DNA of 64,000 bases, taken from assembly GCA_037367405.1 (NCBI GenBank), contig JAZKJV010000601.1:124001-188000 (forward strand), given 5' to 3'. The DNA comes from Ottelia alismoides (taxonomy: Eukaryota; Streptophyta; Magnoliopsida; Alismatales; Hydrocharitaceae). Shown here piece after piece: positions 22,930 through 32,157 of this stretch (positions are counted from its first letter, which is position 1; the number at the start of each line of letters is the position of its first letter). The translations under genes and the position numbers were made by a program. The notes beneath the pieces were generated by a model. The model ran no database searches, was not told the DNA's origin, and worked only from the letters and a program-made list of their open reading frames with translations.

Positions 22930-23195
22930 AAGAAGTCCCGAGATGCATGCACGCCTAGAGAAGGCGGCACACATGCGCCTAAAGGTGGTGGCGCACACAC
23001 GCAATCATGAGAAGGCGACGCGCTGGGAGAGTGCGATGTGCTGGGAAGGGGAAGAGGCGACACACGGGGGTGTACGCGCTGGGAGAGGCGACGTGTTGGA
23101 GGTCTGCGCTGGGAAGGGGAGATGTCGGGAGGAGGGGCGACGCAGTCGGCGGCTTTGGAGGAGGACGACTATTGGGGATAGGGTCTGAGTTAGGG
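22930..23195 (-). other. CpG-rich leader of the reverse-strand copia
   Basis: A GC- and CpG-dense stretch between PBS and gag, with many GCG and CGC words, unlike all neighbouring DNA. The + strand copia has a counterpart at 11575-11900. Short frames across it look like composition effects rather than genes. Confidence 0.6.
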
Positions 23196-23221
23196 TAGAC
23201 GAGCTCCGATCTAGGACCACT

Positions 23222-23233
23222 GCTCTGATACCA
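23222..23233 (-). other. Primer-binding site, tRNA-iMet type
   Basis: On the minus strand TGGTATCAGAGC, directly after the 5' LTR at 23234-23378. Confidence 0.9.
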
Positions 23234-23378
23234 TGTTGGGAGAAAAGAAAAGCATATTATTTGTGCGAACCCTAAGCTCTCTTACATAGAGGAGAGTCCT
23301 ATGGGTAAATTACATAACACAGGTACAGAGGAATAAAAAAGATAAACTATGTACATAAAGTATGTAAATATTTCTACA
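23234..23378 (-). repeat. copia 5' LTR (145 bp)
   Basis: Partner of 18234-18378; followed on + by the target duplication TCATC at 23379-23383. Confidence 0.9.
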
Positions 23379-24920
23379 TCATCTAAAGAGGATCTTACCG
23401 TATTGTTGCACTCATACCTGGTTACTTGGGTAAGAGGAGCATGACTTTCCTCTCTAAAAGAGGATCACTAAATGGGCAAAATACGCACACTTTGGATTTC
23501 TAGGAGCATTGTTTTCTTGGCAAGTAGAAGCATGCAGGTTTTGTTGCCACTAAACATACTAGTAAGGGGACCTTGGTTTACATTAATTCTGACCTATTGA
23601 AGTAATCTTAAGTTCTGTCTAAAGGTGATGTAAGAGATATGCTAAACTTGGTAGATGGTTTCTCAAGGAATGTTTGAATTTTACAGGATGCAGTATTTTC
23701 ACCAGCTTTATCAGTTGAAGAGGAAAGTTGCAGGTGAAACGAGCAATAATGCAGAAGTCGTTTCATATAATTTCACACAATGGCTGTTGGCCATGAATGG
23801 AGAAATTGAGTCTCATCATAAAATTGAACTTGAGACCTCATACTACCTCCAAAGGAACAAGAAACTTTTGTCCCTAAATGGATCTTCAAGAAAAAGAAAT
23901 GTACTTATGAAGTTATTCTTGATAACTTTTCACCTGTTGTGAAAATATACCTCTATATGATTACTTTAGTCCATTATGACAGTTTATGACAACGAGGTAG
24001 AGTACATTGGTGTCAAGTTATCATTCATGCATGGTGAGCTCGAAGAGAAGATGTACATGCATCCACTGAGGCATTTGCAGTTGAAGGTAAGGAAGATAAT
24101 TTTGACCAATGAGATGGTTTTTGCACGGATCAAAGCAATCTCTGTAATAACAGTAGAAGCGCATAGACACTTTCATTATCAACAGGGGTTTCTCCAGAAG
24201 CAAACATGAAGTTGGTCGCTATTTCATGTTAATGCTAGATGTTTACTTCATCTACTTCTATCTATTGATGATATGTTGATCGTATCCAAATATAAATTTG
24301 AGGTTAATATTTAAAGACATTTCTAAGTGGAGAATTTGAGATGAAGGATTTGGTGCTGCTAAGAAAATTCTTGACATTGAGAAGCTTCAAAATCGCATGT
24401 CAGGAAAACTACAGCTAAGACAAGGAAGATATTAGCAGAAGTTTTTAGAGTGCTTTGGCATGTTTAATGTTAAGATCAAGAAGGTTCCTTTAGGCACCGA
24501 TTTCAAGTTATCCGCGGATTTATGTCCACAAACTGAGAATGGGAATGAGTTCATATTGTGAACACCTTACTCGAATACAGTTAGAAGTCTTATATATGGC
24601 ATGATTTTCACCTATTCAGACCCAAGCAGTAAGTATTCCGAGTTGATTTATGTCAAATCCTTGCAAAGGACATTGATTTGCATCAAATGTTCCATATACA
24701 AATAAAACATATTTATATCAGATATCTCTTTATACATTGTGTGATAGTTGAAGGAGAAGCTCAAGTGAAGATGATCCCTACTAAAGACAATCTTGCAGAC
24801 ACGATGATAAAGCCCTCCTACTAACCAAGTCAAATATTGTATCCACGCGGTTGGTTTGTTCAAGCGGCGATGAAGCTTCATCAGAAAGAGATAAATTCAC
24901 TAATACATGGAATTCAAGTT
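23379..24920 (+). pseudogene. pol remnant of the parent copia
   Basis: Begins with the second half of the GAG-pre-integrase: an LSKRGSLNGQNTHTLDF-like run (about 23450-23500) and the start of integrase with a TSKGTLVYINSDL-like run (about 23555-23600). Most of integrase is missing. RT wording follows: QWLLAMNGEIESHHK (23780-23825), a KWIFKKK-like run (about 23875), KLSFMHGELEEKMYMH (24015-24062), then QE(D)I..QKFLECFGMFNVKIKKVPL (about 24420-24495). The RNase H end shows an IPTKDNLAD-like run near 24775. Stops throughout. Confidence 0.65.
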
Positions 24921-24932
24921 AAGGTGGAGCCT

Positions 24933-25510
24933 TGTTGGATATGTCTTGGAACCATTCATCTTATTTTAGGATTTGGATCATATTTATTGCATACTTCCAG
25001 AATTCTTCTTTCCTATTTCCTGATTTGGATCTTATTTGTATTGAGATTAGAAAGATCCTTCTATGTGGCGTAATATATAAGCTCCCCTAAGGTTATAGTT
25101 TGTGATCATAATTTTCTAAATATACATTGTATTTTCGAGAGAGGTAGCATAACCGCCATAACTTTTATATTCTTTTTTTCCCATTATAGTGGATTGATAT
25201 GGTGATACAATGTCTGGTGGTAGTGCAGCTGGCCTACCACCCAAAAGATCATCGTTCAAATCTCTCCTTGTGGGGGTTGATTTAGGTAGCTGACAATCAG
25301 CATAAAAAAATAGTCAGATATTTCAACATGGATTTGAGCAGGAGTTCATGTAGTTTCCCCTTAGTGCGAGAGATGGCTTCGCTATTTATAGTGGATTGAT
25401 CTCTTTGCCCGTGGTTCTTTTCCTACTATACTGCTAGGATTTTTGATGTAAATTCGTTCACTTCTTTGTGGATTGCTTATTGCCTTGTTGTGCAATTCAT
25501 TTCATTTAAG
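24933..25510 (+). repeat. 3' LTR of the parent copia, enlarged by a SINE
   Basis: Starts TGTTGGATATGTCTTGG after a purine-rich AAGGTGGAG and ends near 25510. It matches the 5' LTR at 10004-10400 on both sides of the SINE at 25199-25384. The right boundary is approximate. Confidence 0.7.
25199..25384 (+). mobile_element. tRNA-derived SINE with 15-bp target duplication
   Basis: An internal pol III promoter is visible: an A-box-like TGGTAGTGCAGCTGGC (25210s-25230) and a B-box-like CGTTCAAATCTC (25253-25264). The 15-bp string TTATAGTGGATTGAT flanks it at 25184-25198 and 25385-25399. The flanks join seamlessly into the copia LTR, so the SINE is younger than that copia. No A-tail is evident at its end. 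It would have been mobilised by a LINE. Confidence 0.8.
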
Positions 25511-26105
25511 AAGTCACCAGTAGCATGAGATTTTGATGGCGAGGTGCGGACATGCGCAGGGGGCAGCACTTGTTGCATGAATTACCCTTTATTTGCAATG
25601 AAAGATGCATGCCTTTGGTCCACCGGGAGGAAAAAGGGTGGAGGAAACCAGAATATTTAAATCTGAATTTTTTAAATACCACACAAGCTCTTTATATAGA
25701 GAGGGTCGTATTACAAAATAACGAACAAACTAAAGCTTAATTATCTTAAAATTCCAAATTTAAATAACTAAATTATCCACCTATCGAGCTCTGATCTTAT
25801 TTTTTTCTAAAACAACAAATAGAATTACCACGGATTTGAATTATAGATGGACGAACAGATTAAATTATAATTTAGCCTAATCTCCAAGCTGTGCAATAAT
25901 TATGATTGGTCTTTCTTCCAGCATTATTTTCTAGATGAATCACAGCAATCCATGTCACATAGCAATGGGTGCTCTGTCTACACCTTTATCTTTGTTATTC
26001 ATTGTGCTTACCCATCTTATTTCTGTACATGGGAGCAGTTTCGTGGCAAATGATCTCAAATTATTATTATTTGTTAAAGAGCTTAACAAATCTTTTCCAC
26101 TGTAG
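25511..26105 (+). other. Intron sequence upstream of a DENN exon
   Basis: AT-rich DNA ending in a pyrimidine-rich acceptor, TCTTTTCCACTGTAG, at 26091-26105. I found no other exon in it. A short stretch near 25680-25710 (CTCTTTATATAGAGAGGG) looks like a copia LTR scrap. Confidence 0.45.
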
Positions 26106-26180
26106 GGAGTATTATGTGCGTTGGTTCTGTCTGTCATCCCTTTAATCCGTCCTTATCAATGGCAGAGTTTGCTTATGCCT
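26106..26180 (+). CDS. DENN-domain protein, internal exon (25 codons)
   Basis: An AG acceptor at 26104-26105 and a GTATGT donor at 26181 bound 75 bp, phase 0 to phase 0. The reading ends LIRPYQWQSLLMP, which I recognise as the part of the cDENN core just before the conserved LDAPxPYI segment in plant DENN (AEX-3) proteins. DENN proteins act as guanine exchange factors for Rab GTPases in membrane traffic. The next exon is 149 bp downstream and continues in frame. Start and upstream exons are not in view, so which family member this is stays open. Confidence 0.75.
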
Positions 26181-26329
26181 GTATGTGTACTTCAATTCAG
26201 TTTTGTTTCTTATTTAATAAATTAAAATGCCTCCTGTTATAAGCAGTTGCTTCATTTTTTATGGTTTTTTACATAGTAACTCTGGGTACTGGATATTACT
26301 TGCTAACATTATGGTGTTTGTAATCGCAG
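26181..26329 (+). other. Short intron of the DENN gene (149 bp)
   Basis: Donor GTATGT, T-rich interior, acceptor TTTGTAATCGCAG. It is of usual plant size, in contrast with the next intron. Confidence 0.75.
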
Positions 26330-26380
26330 GTTTTACCTAATGACATGATAGACTTTTTGGATGCCCCTGTTCCATATATT
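26330..26380 (+). CDS. DENN-domain protein, internal exon (17 codons)
   Basis: The exon reads VLPNDMIDFLDAPVPYI, with AG at 26328-26329 and donor GTGAGT at 26381. This is the most recognisable motif of the DENN domain: an L/F-x-APxP-Y/F-I segment forming part of the Rab-binding core. Both ends are phase 0. It joins 26106-26180 on the left and 45572-45649 on the right without any frame change. No stop is present and the exon looks free of damage, in contrast with all surrounding frames, so the gene appears to be under selection. Confidence 0.8.
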
Positions 26381-26386
26381 GTGAGT

Positions 26387-27389
26387 TTCTGTTCATTGGT
26401 TTACACTAGCACCTTGACAAACAAGCTAATCGGAAAGCACTATTTCTCTATACTTTGAGTATGTTATTGGTCAGTTTTTGTTGCAGAAATGAAAAATGAA
26501 CTACGCTTATTGTGAAGGTCACTTCTCAGTGATGTATGTTTTATTGCTCCTATGATGCTATTCAGGGATCACCGTATTTTAATCTGAAGAACCTATTTCG
26601 AAGTGTGAATGAAAATTATGTATTGTGTTTTATGGACGCTTATTCTTGTGCCGGATACAGTTTATTCCTGGACAAGTTAAATATATAATAAATAGGATTG
26701 TGCCCCCAACCCTTCTGTCTATCTTCTTTGGATCTTTATCGAGCAACCAAACAGCGGAATGTGACTTGGAAATTGCATCGAAAGTTGGAAAGCTTTGACG
26801 GTTCTTTAGAAACTTTATGGAATAATCTAACTATGTATGGGCCTTTAGTTTTGTTTGATGGACATGGTAAATGTAAACAAGACATCACCGCCATTCAAGA
26901 CATGTCTCAATTTCCCGTGACAATGACTGAAGAGTCGTTGGTATACCATTAAACTATACCTTCTACATTCATAATGTTTAATATATCATCTTTTGCCACA
27001 AGATTAGATATCCTCATATGCCAAAGAGTAACCCTAGGAATTGATTGTTTTTACTCTAATAGACAGCAAACCTGTGTTCCTTTTCGCCGGATCTGCTCAA
27101 AATTGGTTGCTGACATATCCTTGTAGCTGATTCCCGTACCTTCAGAAAAGGATTGGTTTTGATTTTGGCTGGAAAACCTGTATGCATGCGTCTTATATTG
27201 TCATGCCCGAGATGCCTTAAACATTCTGTGTGACCTTCTTTTCCCACAATTTCAAACTTCTAATACTTGTTCCAATACTTAGTGAGAAATGGACATTGTA
27301 TAAATATTTTAAACATATACTCTTCTCCTCAGAACCGCGTCAACATCAGAAGACCCTTGACACTATCCTAGTTCGTTTCCAATGAGAAT
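26387..27389. other. Intron DNA, no gene supported
   Basis: A stretch near 26700-27250 has odd open frames on both strands (for example 27056-27247 minus, LRHLGHDNIRRMH) that hint at a decayed copia protease/integrase region, but I cannot confirm it. The 5 bp AGAAT at 27385-27389 are the left target duplication of the next element. Confidence 0.35.
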
Positions 27390-27664
27390 TGTTTGACTAA
27401 GCATCATTATAGATGGATAATTGTATCCCTGCAGAATCTAATTACCACATCCATTAGTTTAGTCCTCCAGCTACTTTGAGTGGGACTCGGTCATTCTGGT
27501 GGGACTATATAAGAAGCCCTACATCATTGTAACAATTGAGAGAGAAAGGAATAACATAATATCCTATAGGCCTTCTCCCGTGATTCCATCCCGTTTCCTT
27601 GCATTCTTTCCATGTTCTATATTTCTTTATCTCTGATATGCATCCTCATTCATCGTTTTCTACA
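27390..27664 (+). repeat. 5' LTR of non-autonomous element copy 2
   Basis: TGTTTGACTAAGC...TTTTCTACA, with a TATA box TATATAA at 27506-27512 followed by GAAGCCCTACA, the likely transcription start region. Confidence 0.85.
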
Positions 27665-27676
27665 TGGTATTAGAAC
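27665..27676 (+). other. Primer-binding site (tRNA-iMet type, one mismatch)
   Basis: TGGTATTAGAAC against the usual TGGTATCAGAGC; it directly abuts the LTR. Confidence 0.75.
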
Positions 27677-29330
27677 TGGGTCGATTCTCGAGGATTTTTT
27701 TGTTCGTGATTTGTTCAAGATTCGACTATTAGAGTGGGTTTGATTTTGGTGACTTATTCTTAAAGATTTTTGTGTTCGTGATTTGTTCTAGTTCTATGGT
27801 TTTTGAGGAAACCCTAATTCTATATTTTATTTTTGCAATCATGTTTAAGTTCTGTTATCATGTGATCGGTTGTAAATCTATGCCACGTTCCATGCTGATG
27901 GCATATTTCCATGCATATCAAACCCTAGTTCTTCAATGGTCCCTAGTCGATGGATTTCTGGCAATTCCCCATGGTATTGATGCTTGGATACCTCTCTCGA
28001 TGGGTTCTTTTCTTCCAAGCGATGCCTAATCTTTAGGTCCCAGGTCTTCTCCAGTCCAACTGAAGACCACAGAGAAGAAGAGAGGGTGACACATCTTCAG
28101 CCTCTCGCATGTCCTTCTCCAACTCCAGCGAGCCCTCCTCACACAAGGTGGCTTGCGACAATCTGATCAAGCAGGGTCTTCGAGTTCCCATGAGGGGAAC
28201 TCTAAGGCTCCGATATCCCTTACATTTTAGGGGTCTCGGTTTCTAGCTCTTATAAAAATGGGGGTTGGTTCGAGTATGCGGGTTAAAAAAAAGGAAGGTT
28301 TATAGGCCCAAATTGAGTCGAAGTCATGAAACAAAGAGGAAAGGGGCCCATGTGGGTCTTCATATATCTTGAGGCCAATTTTATAGGCCCAATTGGGTTA
28401 TGTTGAAAAAAGGAGAGAAAGCCGTACAAAAAAAGAGAATGGCTTACAAAAAAGAGTGAAGAAAAGCCGGATGAAAAGAAAAGATCAACATATTCGAAAA
28501 AAATTATTAATGATTTTTTTATCGTCTTCATGTCTTCTCCCAACTTCTTCAATGTCATCTATTCTGACCAGTATAGGAATAATTGAGACTATTATGTAGA
28601 GTTTTACTGATCATATTTAGATTATTTGGTTTAGATTCAAGCATCCAGATTTCAAACTCTACCAGTTTGATGCGCACATGTGTGTGATCATTATTTGAGA
28701 GGTCCCCATCTTTGATTTGGACTCAGAGTTTTCATGTAATCCATAGGGACTCCTGGTAGAGATCCCAGTCTTTGAGCCATTATGGGCTTAGGATTTTCAT
28801 GTTGATTCATATGAACTCTAGAGTAGAGTCCCCTCTCTCTGAGCCAGTATGGGACAAACCCAGTTCTCTGACAAGGGGATTTTTTTTAAACTCCATTCTC
28901 AAGTGATTGTGAATTCAAGTATGAGATCCTTCGAGGTTCCTTTGACAGAGAACCCACTTTGAAGTTCTTATAAAAGAGACCCTTCTTCAAGGATCTACAC
29001 AAGGATTATTAGCGATGTTCTTTGTTTGTCCCTTCAAAGAGTTTGCGTAGTTGTTGACCAAAGTTCTCCATGAGGAGACTTATTCCAGTTTCAGTGACTC
29101 TAGCAGACGCAGTGTGGGGCACATATTCTCTGACGAGGACATTCGGTTCAGTTCACACTCCAGCTCTTCAGTTCCTCTTAACCAGCACGACTTGAAAAGC
29201 AACACCATCAACATGCAGTTAGTATAGTATGCATTGAGTTGATATTGTCCATAGTGTCTTGTATTTGGTGAGTGAGTTCATTCTATTTGTCCAAGCTAAG
29301 CATTGCGTGCTCCAACTTGAGAGGGAATAA

Positions 29331-29640
29331 TGGAGAATGCATCATCATAGACAGGTAATTGGATCCCTCTTAGGTCCAATTATCACCTCCACTAATTTAG
29401 CCCCACATTTACTGTGAGTGGGAATCGATTATTTTGGTAAGGTTATATAAGAAGCCCCACACTCATTGTAATAATCGAGGGTGAAAGGAATAACATAGTA
29501 TTCATCCCTTTTGAGGCCTTCTTCCATGGTTTCATCCCACTCCATATGGAGGGGGATTTCATGTATAATCCGGGTGTTCTTTCCACATTTTATATTTATG
29601 TATATCTGATATTACGTTTCCGCATTCATCATTTTCCACA
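29331..29640 (+). repeat. 3' LTR of non-autonomous element copy 2
   Basis: TGGAGAATGCATC...TTTTCCACA, with TATATAA at 29444-29450 and the conserved GAGGCCTTCTTCCATGGTTT motif near 29512. Confidence 0.85.
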
Positions 29641-29645
29641 AGAAT

Positions 29646-30340
29646 TTAATGTTCATGAGAAGGATAAGATGAAGTATCTAGGCTCTGATACCAATCTATC
29701 ACGTCCCGCCTCTTAGGACCACGGAATTTTGCAACTACTGATATACATATCAGATTTACATTCGAAATACTGCATTACAAGTAGGAGATAAGCAAAGGAG
29801 AAGCAAAGGCTTTATTCTAAGCAAAGTATAAGAAAAGTAAAGAATATATTCTTTCCTTTCATCAACATTTTCACAAAATGTAACATATAACCATGTCCAA
29901 GATACACAGAAACCACAATGTTTCATCGTAGTATAACCACAGTACACATATCAAGTATTATATCTCAAAAGTATAACAAAAGTAAAAGTGGAATCAAGTG
30001 TACAGTTGGACTACAAAAGATGTATCATGTTTGGTGCAGAAGCATCAAGGTAAAGCTCCACACACTCCTTGCTACTACTGCTGCGACGACTCCTGAACAC
30101 TTGTTGAACCACACAAAAAGGAAACTTTATGAGCAATTTCTTAGTATAGCTCCAACACGAACCACTAGTGTAAAAAGAAAGGTAACGGTCTAACCATGTA
30201 CTTAATACTCTATGCATATACTCGATCTCCAGGGTCAATGTCTCTTCTCTTTCTATGCTAACTCTGATCTTCGTTACAAATGACCTCTAGAAGGCAAGTA
30301 AACTCGCCGGGAAACAACTTTTACATGTGGAAAGTTATAT
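29646..30340 (-). repeat. Probable LTR end and leader of a reverse-strand LTR element
   Basis: GGCTCTGATACCA at 29681-29693 is the reverse complement of a TGGTATCAGAGCC primer site. The sequence beyond it on + (ATCTATCACGTCCCGCC...) would then be the end of a 5' LTR on the minus strand. The CACGTCCCGCC ending resembles Ty3/gypsy LTRs, but no coding part is attached, so family and right boundary are uncertain. Confidence 0.45.
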
Positions 30341-30385
30341 TAATATTTTATTTAGGTGTACATCTCGTCTCATTGGGACAACTCC

Positions 30386-30770
30386 GATAATAGTAATTCT
30401 AGGTACTATAGCATGTAACCTAGGTTGAGCATTTCTAGAACTGGCAATGATCGGTGAATCGGCAGATCCTTTTGCAACTCCTTTGGAAAAATTACCCGAA
30501 TGGTACTTCGTTCCTGTATTTCAAATACTTCATATAATACCAAATAAGTTATTAGGTGGTCTTTTAATGGTTTTAATACCATTAGGATTATTCACAGTAC
30601 CTTTTTTCGGAGAATGTCAATAAAATCAAAATCCGTTTCGTCGCTTAGTATCTACAATTGTTTTTTTGATTGGTACCACAATAACATTTTGGTTAGATAT
30701 TGGGCCATATTCAATTGGAACATCATATGGGTATTTAGGGAATAGTTCCTTTAAAGTTGATTTTCCTTAG
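30386..30770 (+). pseudogene. petD: Plastid petD (cytochrome b6f subunit IV) fragment in nuclear DNA
   Basis: The reading starts within the protein at VILGTIACN, then has a stop near 30427, then [21 protein letters not shown] (about 30448-30510), [18 protein letters not shown], a frame-disrupting stop near 30619, QNPFRRL and VFLIGTTITFWLDIG, ending at a TAG at 30768-30770. petD subunit IV anchors the b6f complex in thylakoids. The copy is quite diverged from usual land-plant petD, particularly the last 20 residues, and lacks the N-terminal third. It is followed by rpoA on the opposite strand, as in plastid genomes, so it is a nuclear plastid insertion. Confidence 0.88.
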
Positions 30771-30918
30771 ATACATTCAATTTTTGATTTTATTATGAAT
30801 TATTTATGCAAACGTATTATATTGATCGTATTGAAAATAAAAAAACCAATTTTTTTTCTTTTTTTCTATATCTTTAGAAAAAAAGATGAAATAATCGCAA
30901 TGAATTTTAAATTAAAAT

Positions 30919-31140
30919 TTATTTTTTTAGGTAAATGAATTGCAAAATACTTTTGTAGATACTCAATATTTCTTTTGCATCTTCTAGGTGAAAATATTCC
31001 ATTTTCATAAGATCTTGACTGTTACTCAAAAGGTCCAATAATGCATGTATATTGGACCTTTTGACATAATTATAGGTTCTGGAAGGAAATTCTAATTGAT
31101 CAATAAAAATATATTTTAATGCAATTTCTTTTTTATTTTT
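30919..31140 (-). pseudogene. rpoA: Plastid rpoA C-terminal fragment in nuclear DNA
   Basis: A minus-strand frame of about 73 codons with no internal stop ends at a TAA (30919-30921). It carries [32 protein letters not shown] and [15 protein letters not shown], the alpha C-terminal domain of the plastid-encoded RNA polymerase. Convergent orientation next to petD matches normal plastid gene order, so both came in one insertion. The N-terminal part was lost where the RTE fragment starts at about 31145. Several family positions differ from what I expect in land plants. Confidence 0.85.
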
Positions 31141-31144
31141 TCTT

Positions 31145-31905
31145 TTAAACTTTGGTATTTAGGTAAAGATAAGGGTAGAAACGGTGTTGGAGTGGTTGTT
31201 CATAAGGATTTGAAGGATTGTGTGGTTGAGGTACAAAGATTTAGGGATCGGATTATTTTGCTAAAATTGGTGCTTGAAGAAGAAATTGTGAATATAATCT
31301 CAGTTTATGCACCACAAATTGGTTTAGATGAATACACTAAACAAGCTTTTTGGGAGGATCTTGATAAGATTTTAAAAGGAATTCCACAAAGAGAGATTAT
31401 TTGCATAGGCGATCTTAATGGACATGTGGGAAAAGTTGCTTCAGGGTATGCTAGTATTCATGGAGGACATGGTTTTGGGGATAGAAATGAAGAGGGAAAA
31501 GTCATCCTCGATTTTGTAACAACATATGATCTTTTCATAGCAAACACTCTCTTCAAGAAGAGGGAGGAGCACTTAATTAATAGTGGGCCAACTAGAACAC
31601 ATATAGATTACTTTGCGTTGAGGAGAAGAGATCGGTTGTGTTGTAAAGACTGCAAAGTAATCCCAGGAGAGAGTTTGACAACCCAACATCGCTTGTTAGT
31701 CTTGGATGTACAAATAAGGCTGGTAAAGAAAATGAGGGTTCCTAAGATCGCTAGAACTAGATGGTGGAATCTCCACTGAAGCAATCGAGCTTCAGGGAGA
31801 AGGTTTTAGAAGACTTATCTTGGGATTGTAGCGGAAGTGCAAACGAGATGTGGGAGGCAGTAGCATCTTCTATCCGAAAGGTAGCCAAAGAGATGTTAGG
31901 CACGT
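31145..31905 (+). mobile_element. RTE LINE fragment with intact endonuclease segment
   Basis: Homologous to 7130-7890 but better preserved: an open run of 195 codons (31192-31779) includes LEEEIVNIISVYAPQIGLDE, the catalytic-type box GDLNGHVG near 31411, and TRTHIDYFALRRRDRLCC. The reading stops at 31777-31779, and homology continues to about 31905. There is no RT and no TTG tail, so both ends are truncated. It interrupts plastid-derived DNA and is therefore younger than that insertion, unless the two were joined at integration. Confidence 0.82.
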
Positions 31906-32033
31906 TTGGGCCGCTAATCGCGGTTAAGGTCTAAAGCATGATTTATTAACCATGGTTAGTGGTTTTCTGAAGCCTGTAAATAGCCCCCTTACCCATTCAT
32001 TTTCTATGATTTTCACTACCACCACTACCCTAA

Positions 32034-32154
32034 GGGCATGTTTGGTTGTAGGGTTGGGTACTATTCACAGGGGTACCCCCTCCTCACAGTTTACTATTCA
32101 CCCAGTCCACCCAACCCAACCCAACCCTGCCCAACCTGGTAATCAAACAGGCCC
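32034..32154. mobile_element. Tourist-type MITE (121 bp)
   Basis: The left end GGGCATGTTTGGTT and the reversed right end GGGCCTGTTTGATT form imperfect terminal inverted repeats. TAA is present on both sides (32031-32033 and 32155-32157), the usual duplication of PIF/Harbinger-type transposition. The interior has CCCAACCCAACCC runs. It has no coding capacity. Confidence 0.75.
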
Positions 32155-32157
32155 TAA

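Larger units (their letters stand above)
18234..23378 (-). mobile_element. Full-length copia on the reverse strand, target duplication TCATC
   Basis: Two 145-bp LTRs (18234-18378 and 23234-23378) bound a 5,145-bp element. TCATC stands at 18229-18233 and 23379-23383. Reading on the minus strand, the order is PBS, CpG-rich leader, gag, protease, integrase, RT, RNase H, polypurine tract. About 15 of 145 LTR positions differ by eye. Frames are broken but long open blocks remain. The palindromic element at 21757-21944 is inserted in gag. Tail-to-tail orientation with the copia at 11355-17788 makes a large imperfect inverted repeat. Confidence 0.92.
10004..25510 (+). mobile_element. Parent copia (Tork-like), split by two nested copias and a SINE
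   Basis: The 5' LTR is at 10004-10400, the PBS at 10404, gag at about 10550-11349, GAG-pre-integrase/integrase start at 17789-18233 plus 23379-23640, pol remnants at 23640-24800 and the 3' LTR at 24933-25510. Removing the two insertions (11355-17788 with GAGGT; 18234-23378 with TCATC) and one copy of each duplication restores continuous copia order, including an AATSSL-like joint followed by LSKRG and LNGQNTHTLDF. Gag wording such as KSLYATRSF and ENIDEEI fits the Tork/Tnt1 lineage. The 3' end is approximate, and I found no duplication flanking the parent. Confidence 0.75.
27390..29640 (+). mobile_element. Complete non-autonomous LTR element (copy 2), target duplication AGAAT
   Basis: The LTRs are at 27390-27664 (275 bp) and 29331-29640 (310 bp). 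AGAAT stands at 27385-27389 and 29641-29645. The PBS TGGTATTAGAAC follows the first LTR. The 1.67-kb interior codes for no gag, protease, integrase or RT. It holds a purine-rich tract (28392-28500), reiterated phrases around CCATAGGGACTC and GGTAGAGATCCC (28700-28830) and CTCTGACAAGG-like words, and a polypurine tract CTTGAGAGGGAA before the 3' LTR. It must have been moved in trans by a copia-like partner; size and content fit a LARD/TRIM-like class. Other copies: 11940-13448, 51701-53629, 59745-60728. Confidence 0.85.

Noticed and set aside
31192..31779. A 195-codon open frame that could be taken for a host gene
   Set aside because: It matches the RTE endonuclease at 7073-7696 along its length, including the GDLNGHVG box, and has no other gene parts around it.
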